Positions 60,501 through 64,000 of a stretch of 64,000 nt of DNA are shown here, piece after piece. Numbering within the stretch: position 1 is the first letter of the stretch; the number at the start of each line of letters is the position of its first letter. Made by a program: the position numbers and the translations under genes. This DNA comes from Thelonectria olida (lineage: Eukaryota; Ascomycota; Sordariomycetes; Hypocreales; Nectriaceae), in NCBI GenBank assembly GCA_020736575.1, contig JAGPYM010000013.1, positions 248,001 to 312,000 of the forward strand. The letters are read 5' to 3'. The notes beneath the pieces were generated by a model, which made no database searches, was not told the origin of the DNA, and saw only the letters and a program-made list of their open reading frames with translations.

Positions 60501-60989
60501 CTCGGTCAGGGAAGGGAGGAGGCCGGAAACGAGAGCCTCGGGCTTCAGGGCAGAAAAGAGGGCGTCTAGACCGTATTGGGCGGCATCGCGAACAACAGCG
60601 CCCTTGTCAGCAAGGGCATCTAGAGCGCAAGGAACCATGCCGCCATCTTGAAGCAGAAGAACGACCTCGCTGAAGGGCTGGCGGGGAATGAAGCGCTCGA
60701 AGATGGCACCGAGGAGGTTTTGGCTCGACTCTCGTCGAAGGCCGGACTTCTTATCGGCAGCGGCCTTTTTAACCTGGGCGAGGATACCGTAGTGAGTGAG
60801 ACCAATACAGCCGACAGACGACAGGAGGATCTCGCAAAGCCCGTAACAGGCGTCAATAGAGGCGGCCGAAGTCTTTGCGGTGAAAATGGTATCGAGCAGG
60901 TCGTTAATGGTCTCCTGGGTTGGCGGGGGCGGGGCGTCGTGGGAGACCATCGTCGGATTGCCCGACGGCGGCGAAACGGGATGAGGCAT
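57575..60989 (-). CDS. YEF3: Translation elongation factor 3 (eEF3), ABC-F ATPase
   Basis: Ribosome-bound ATPase of fungi that frees E-site tRNA and helps eEF1A deliver aminoacyl-tRNA. Two exons, 58372-60989 and 57575-58316 (55-bp intron); 1119 residues. Seen: HEAT repeats (about 20-330), a four-helix region, ABC1 with GRNGAGKST (near 513), LSGGWKMKLALARAM and DEPTNHLD, ABC2 with GPNGAGKST (near 758), a chromodomain-like insertion (KKSFQYEVKWRGLMPKHNTH, split by the intron), LSGGQKVKVVIAGAM and DEPTNFLD, then a Thr/Ala/Asn tract and a Lys/Arg-rich tail (KFRARKKRKMTKKELKE). It is about 65 residues longer than usual, at the N-terminus (MPHPVSPPSGNPTMVSHDA) and in the Ala/Asn tract. A second ATG 13 codons in (60950) is an alternative start. 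Confidence 0.97.
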
Positions 60990-62404
60990 TGTAAACGTCG
61001 TCGTCGTCGTCGATGGTAACAGGGCCTCGATTGTTCCGAAGGGGGACGCTGGCTAGAGCAAAGAAGAGAAGCAACAAAAACCCAACGAGGCCCAACGACG
61101 AATGTGGAGGGATGAAGGAAAGAAAAGGTCGATCGGGGGAGGGGAGGCGTTGGGCGACAGACTAACTGCGTCGCTGCTTACAACCTAGGTCAGCAACTTT
61201 TTTTTGTGGCAGCGCCGTTAAATTTTTCTTTCTTATCTGTCTTATCGGCGGCTTGGCTCCACCGGCCGAGACCCGACCAATCTTTTCCCACGTGAACTTG
61301 GTTTATCCCTTCAATTGGGTGTACGCAAACGTTCAACTGTTTTTACACTGACTGGGACGGGAGACACAGAGGATACCCAATAAGTAGATTTAAGTATTTG
61401 GTCTATGAAGGAGCTCCTGATAAACCATCCATATAATCAATTTCTCGGTAATGTCGGCGAAGACGAAAGGGGGTGATCAATCTTGTTCGTACCTGCGAAC
61501 TTATGCTGAGGCACTGTAAGTTATACGGGTACCACATAGGTACTTCTAAATCCATCTTATTATCCTACAGACCAGCACTGGCGGGTCAGTACATGTAGTC
61601 CCAAGAGCAAAGTGCTTCGTGTTATTCACCTTCACTTAGTAAGGTATAGCCTCACGTCCAAGGAAAACCCCGTCGCAGCAAACGCATCATTCCTCCGGAT
61701 TTCTTATGCGCGCTTTTCAACCTCATTTCATCACCTGCACATTTGATGCTGTGTTGGCATGCAAGTCATCTTAGGCTTAGGGGCTTCGAGACCAACATAA
61801 TACTATGTAAGGCAACCCCGAGCTAATCAAACAGCAGCGGGTTTTTCTCGGAAGGGCACAAACAGAGCAATTGCAACCATTCGCGACCGTCTCCCGGGCT
61901 CCTTCCAACTGCATTCCGCTAATCAACGCGAACTCACAGGACGCGTGACGCGGCTCAGGTAGGGAAGGCAGGCAGCCCAGTCGCCCGGCTCCTTCCATCT
62001 CTTGCGACGTAACACCAACAAATTACCAGAACGGGAACAGGCATCTTGGGGACACTTCGCTATTTCAACCCAAGCAACACAGGCCTCCAACAGAAATCAG
62101 AGACACACGCCTCACCCCCCCTTCCCTTCATCGCTGCGTGAAGAGGTTATCTGCAGCACGAGTCTTAGGCTATCACAGTCTCGCCGATGCTCCTGGTCCA
62201 CTCGTTGAGCATTTCTCGCTCTTTATCCCCAACATATCAAGCGACTGCCTGACTGCCTGACTGCGGCTTGCCTCCCCTCCCCTGCTCATTCGGTCTCAGC
62301 TTTGACCTCTGGGGTGCCTCTTGAGGCTCACGGATGCCTCGCCTTGGTGTCCTCCTCATGCACTGTTCGCCCCGCCGCCTCCCCGCATTGCAATCGAGCT
62401 CACC
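60990..62404. other. Divergent intergenic region, EF-3 / SIM-containing gene
   Basis: 1.4 kb. 60990-61300 is GA-rich on the plus strand, i.e. CT-rich as the EF-3 leader. The rest shows short frames only. CT-rich sequence returns at 62100-62400 before the ATG at 62405. Confidence 0.5.
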
Positions 62405-62719
62405 ATGGGCGACCATTACGAGTCGATGAGCTTGGAAGAGCTGACGGAGGAGTTGACCATTCAACAGGTCATTTTGGGCTCCCTTAAGGATGCAGCGTTT
62501 GAGGGCGCTGAAGAAGAGCGTGCCCAGGCTCGCCGGGATATCCAAAAGCTTAAGAAGCTCCTGCGTGCCAAACGAAATCATGAGAGCGCTGGTAAGCAGC
62601 CGGGGCGACCTGCCTATCCCAATATTGCTCATTGATGAAGAGACTGATCACCAAAATAGAACCTTCACTCCCGCCCACGGTCCCAGTTGCGGATCAGGCT
62701 AGGGTCAGGCCTTCAGCTG
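62405..62719 (+). CDS. Coiled-coil N-terminal exons, probably of the downstream SIM-containing gene
   Basis: ATG at 62405 (ctcaccATGG) opens a clearly coding segment: MGDHYESMSLEELTEELTIQ, QQVILGSLKDAAFEGAEEER and RDIQKLKKLLRAKRNHES, an acidic then basic amphipathic helix. A 68-bp intron (62592-62659, gtaagc...aaatag) joins it to EPSLPPTVPVADQARVRPSAG, ending at a good donor (gtatgt, 62720). If unspliced it stops at 62758-62760, giving a protein of about 95 residues. It probably forms the 5' exons of the gene at 63146, as the next exon begins with similarly styled sequence. However, the phase at 62719 (one base left) does not match any simple acceptor before 63146, so the link is unproven. 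It could also be a separate small gene. Confidence 0.6.
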
Positions 62720-62886
62720 GTATGTACTACAGTCATTATCCATCAGATCTTGCGTCGTGACTTTCTTATTGACGCCTTCTTGCACCCTGCTTGTCAACCC
62801 TCTGCAACCTCGTCAGATGTGTGCCTGTCCTACCCGGCTGCTTTCCAAGCCTTCTTTTTCAACTGCCCTTTTCAACCTTACCCCTT

Positions 62887-62894
62887 TATAAAAT
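62887..62894 (+). promoter_or_regulatory. TATA-like box
   Basis: TATAAAAT 252 bp upstream of the ATG at 63146. If functional it argues that the 63146 gene is transcribed separately from the exons at 62405-62719. A chance match is possible. Confidence 0.3.
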
Positions 62895-63145
62895 ACCGAC
62901 ATTCCCCCCTTCCCCTTCTCGCGGATTCCTACCTTGTTCCCTTGGAAGACCAAAACGCAGAATCCCGTGCACATCCTTGCCGCCTCATGTACCTCTGATG
63001 CACAAGAATACACAGTCAGCCAGCCGCCACCACTTGGGCGTTTGCCTCGCCCCTCCCGTCTCATATTTGCCCTCATCTACAAACGAGTTCCCGCCTACAT
63101 TAATTGCTCCTCCTCCGCAAACACATCTCTCCTGTTTAGCACAGA

Positions 63146-64000
63146 ATGGCGGGATTCCCTGCCTTCCCATTCACAAATGACGACTCATATTTCTTTTGGA
63201 GCCCTGCAGACATCGCGGCTGACCTCTTCCTACAAGATGATGAACAGCAGGACTTTCCGACAGTAATGACCACTCCCATCAGAAGTAATGGTGTCTCTAG
63301 ACAAGACGAGGGCTCGTTGTCGGTGCCTAATCGAAAGCGAAACTATGCATCGACCAGCCTTTATGCCCCAGCTGGACCTAGCAAGTCCAGGCGCACAGCT
63401 CCGGTTCACACTTTCGACCCATTCTCGCCGTCCCAAGCAAATGGCGACGGAGGCGAGGCTGAATTCATTGACCTTACTGGGTAAGTGGAATATGTGACCC
63501 CCTCTGAACGAGGCTGCCTATCATGTGTTCGTCTCCAAACACACTCTAACCACGCATTCTGTAGGGATGATGATGATGAAGAACTAAACTCCCACTATAT
63601 TGTTGGCGAGCAGATCAAGGTTGAGAAATTGCGCGAGCAAGAACTGGCAGACCGTGAGCTTGCCCAGAGGCTTTCTAGCCAAGAGTCACCTGTTCCAGGC
63701 CCATTCACCATCCCAGCCCAGCACAATGCCTACGATCATCTTATGGGTAGACGACCACCTTGCTCAAGTGATACGGTCCCGCTAGCTGACGAGTTTGCCG
63801 ACTCGCCCGAACCGTTGGACTGTGACCCAGAGCCAGCTACATTCCAGATGCCAGGAGCATACCAACCGCGTTGGGACTCATCCATCCCTACTCGCCCACA
63901 CTCGCAGACTCCAGTGACTCCCGCGACTCCCGCGACTCCCATGGCAAACTCCATGGCTAGGGGCTATGGATCCGCCATGCAGCCACTTGCCCGAATGCCG
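63146..64000 (+). CDS. SUMO-interacting-motif protein, N-terminal part; possibly a SNF2/RING ATPase
   Basis: Partial gene running off the right edge. Exon 1 is 63146-63480, intron 63481-63564 (84 bp, gtaagt...ctgtag, CTAAC branch), exon 2 from 63565; 257 residues are visible. Seen: an aromatic/acidic start (MAGFPAFPFTNDDSYFFW), a basic patch (RKRNYAS, KSRRTAP), then EFIDLTG joined by splicing to DDDDEE, a canonical SUMO-interacting motif (hydrophobic core next to an acidic run). A Lys/Glu-rich helix (KVEKLREQELADRELAQRL) follows, resembling ubiquitin-binding or coiled-coil segments, then disordered Pro-rich sequence with TPATPATP. This layout is seen at the N-terminus of fungal Uls1/Ris1-type SNF2 translocases, but no catalytic domain is in the window, so the class is a guess. 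Confidence 0.7.

Overview
The window is nuclear DNA of a filamentous ascomycete. The evidence is short GT-AG introns (about 48-93 bp) with CTRAC-like branch sites, ATG starts behind pyrimidine-rich leaders, gene-poor spacers of 0.5-7 kb, and fungus-specific genes (elongation factor 3, fused ARG5,6, GH76 mannanase, Mic19). A sordariomycete, perhaps Hypocreales, is my guess from protein style. I cannot name a species. No CRISPR array, operon, rRNA gene, tRNA gene or intact transposon was found.

Layout. 0-9 kb: 5' part of a ferric reductase (-, runs off the left edge), MICOS subunit Mic19 (+), the wybutosine enzyme TYW3 (-) and PAPS reductase MET16 (-). 11-17.4 kb: phosphoserine phosphatase (+, with apparent frame breaks), a small mitochondrial membrane protein (-) and DHHC palmitoyltransferase Erf2 (+). 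18.8-21.6 kb: a GH76 alpha-1,6-mannanase (-) with a transmembrane segment and a very long tail. 27-37 kb: synaptobrevin (+), ARG5,6 (+), a small single-pass membrane protein (+) and an RNPS1-like SR protein (+). 36.6-43.5 kb: a large gap rich in simple repeats with one candidate micro-ORF. 43.5-56.8 kb: a cell-surface neighbourhood of fasciclin/GPI protein (-), a type II membrane GH16 protein that has lost both catalytic glutamates (+), and a family-2 glycosyltransferase of the hyphal-growth GT2 type (+). 57.6-64 kb: elongation factor 3 (-) and the 5' end of a gene with a SUMO-interacting motif, perhaps a SNF2/RING ATPase (+, runs off the right edge).

How the genes fit together. Most are independent housekeeping genes: sulfate assimilation, serine and arginine synthesis, tRNA modification, translation elongation, splicing/EJC, secretion and mitochondrial cristae. 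A looser theme is the cell surface: GH76, fasciclin, GH16 and GT2 proteins all act at the wall or plasma membrane, and the last three are consecutive. Synaptobrevin (exocytosis) and Erf2 (palmitoylation) support the secretory route.

The points most worth a second look are the catalytically dead GH16 protein, the GH76 protein with a repeat-bearing cytosolic tail, the three reading-frame changes in the phosphoserine phosphatase gene, and the repeat-rich 7-kb gap. All gene models were made by eye: exon borders were chosen from splice consensus, phase and protein continuity, and none has transcript support.
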